Below, one piece after another: positions 63,894 through 64,000 of a DNA stretch of 64,000 bases. The position numbers were made by a program, and so were the translations under genes. Within the stretch, counting starts at the first letter, position 1; the number at the start of each line of letters is the position of its first letter. The notes under the pieces are model-generated. The model was not told the origin of the DNA. It saw only the letters and a program-made list of their open reading frames with translations, and did not search any database. Origin of the DNA: Ontholestes murinus (taxonomy: Eukaryota; Arthropoda; Insecta; Coleoptera; Staphylinidae); the NCBI GenBank assembly GCA_963969525.1, contig OZ018389.1, positions 54,938,642-55,002,641 on the forward strand. The letters are read 5' to 3'.

Positions 63894-64000
63894 GTGAGTA
63901 GATTTAATAATATTATACATGACCAAACAAAACAAAAAATATATTAAGTTTTAATAGAGTATTAACATAAATTTGAAGATAAAGTAAGATTTAATATTCT

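Overview
The window is AT-rich nuclear DNA from an insect. The evidence is split genes with short GT-AG introns, a CLIP-domain serine protease (an arthropod family), a retinoblastoma-family gene, and a dense set of insect-type transposons. A beetle is a plausible source, but nothing here proves the order. I see no bacterial genes, CRISPR arrays, tRNA genes or intact rRNA genes.

Two host genes can be built exon by exon with consistent reading phase. The first is a CLIP-domain trypsin-like protease on the + strand. It has five exons in the window (11201-11548, 33698-33797, 33849-34045, 35883-35978, 36168-36481), and its signal-peptide exon was not found. Its intron between the clip domain and the catalytic domain is 22,149 bp long and almost filled with nested transposons. 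The second is a retinoblastoma-family (Rbf, p107/p130-like) gene on the + strand. Thirteen exons lie between 54640 and 63893 and give 738 in-phase codons; the gene runs off the right edge. Its CpG-rich upstream region holds three E2F-type sites, which suggests control by E2F/Rbf itself.

Layout: 1-11 kb holds LINE debris, a long-inverted-repeat DNA element (2009-6819) split by a CR1/Jockey-type LINE, an RTE-type LINE remnant, a perfect 63-bp palindrome and a dead mariner. 11.2-36.5 kb is the protease gene. Its big intron carries an old Gypsy element (A, about 12.9-22.3 kb), itself invaded by a LOA-clade LINE and a second copy of the long-inverted-repeat element. It also carries a younger Gypsy element (B, 25739-33145), split by another LINE. 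The next long intron carries an apparently intact mariner-like transposon (34160-35363). 37-52 kb is a transposon graveyard: Penelope-like, pogo-like, two Copia, LOA, Jockey/CR1, Tc1 and SINE-like pieces, plus a retro-pseudogene of ribosomal protein P1. 52-54.2 kb is featureless AT-rich DNA. 54.2-64 kb is the Rbf gene, with two long-hairpin DNA elements in its introns.

The most unusual item is Gypsy B. Downstream of the integrase its pol reading frame encodes a macro domain that resembles the OARD1/TARG1 ADP-ribosyl hydrolase family, with both expected catalytic residues (Lys and Asp) in place, then a CCCH zinc finger. Its gag begins with a SAP-like DNA-binding motif. Also notable are a SINE family whose head resembles the internal promoter of 5S rRNA, and several TA-flanked transposon families that share CAGGG...CCCTG ends and very long inverted repeats.
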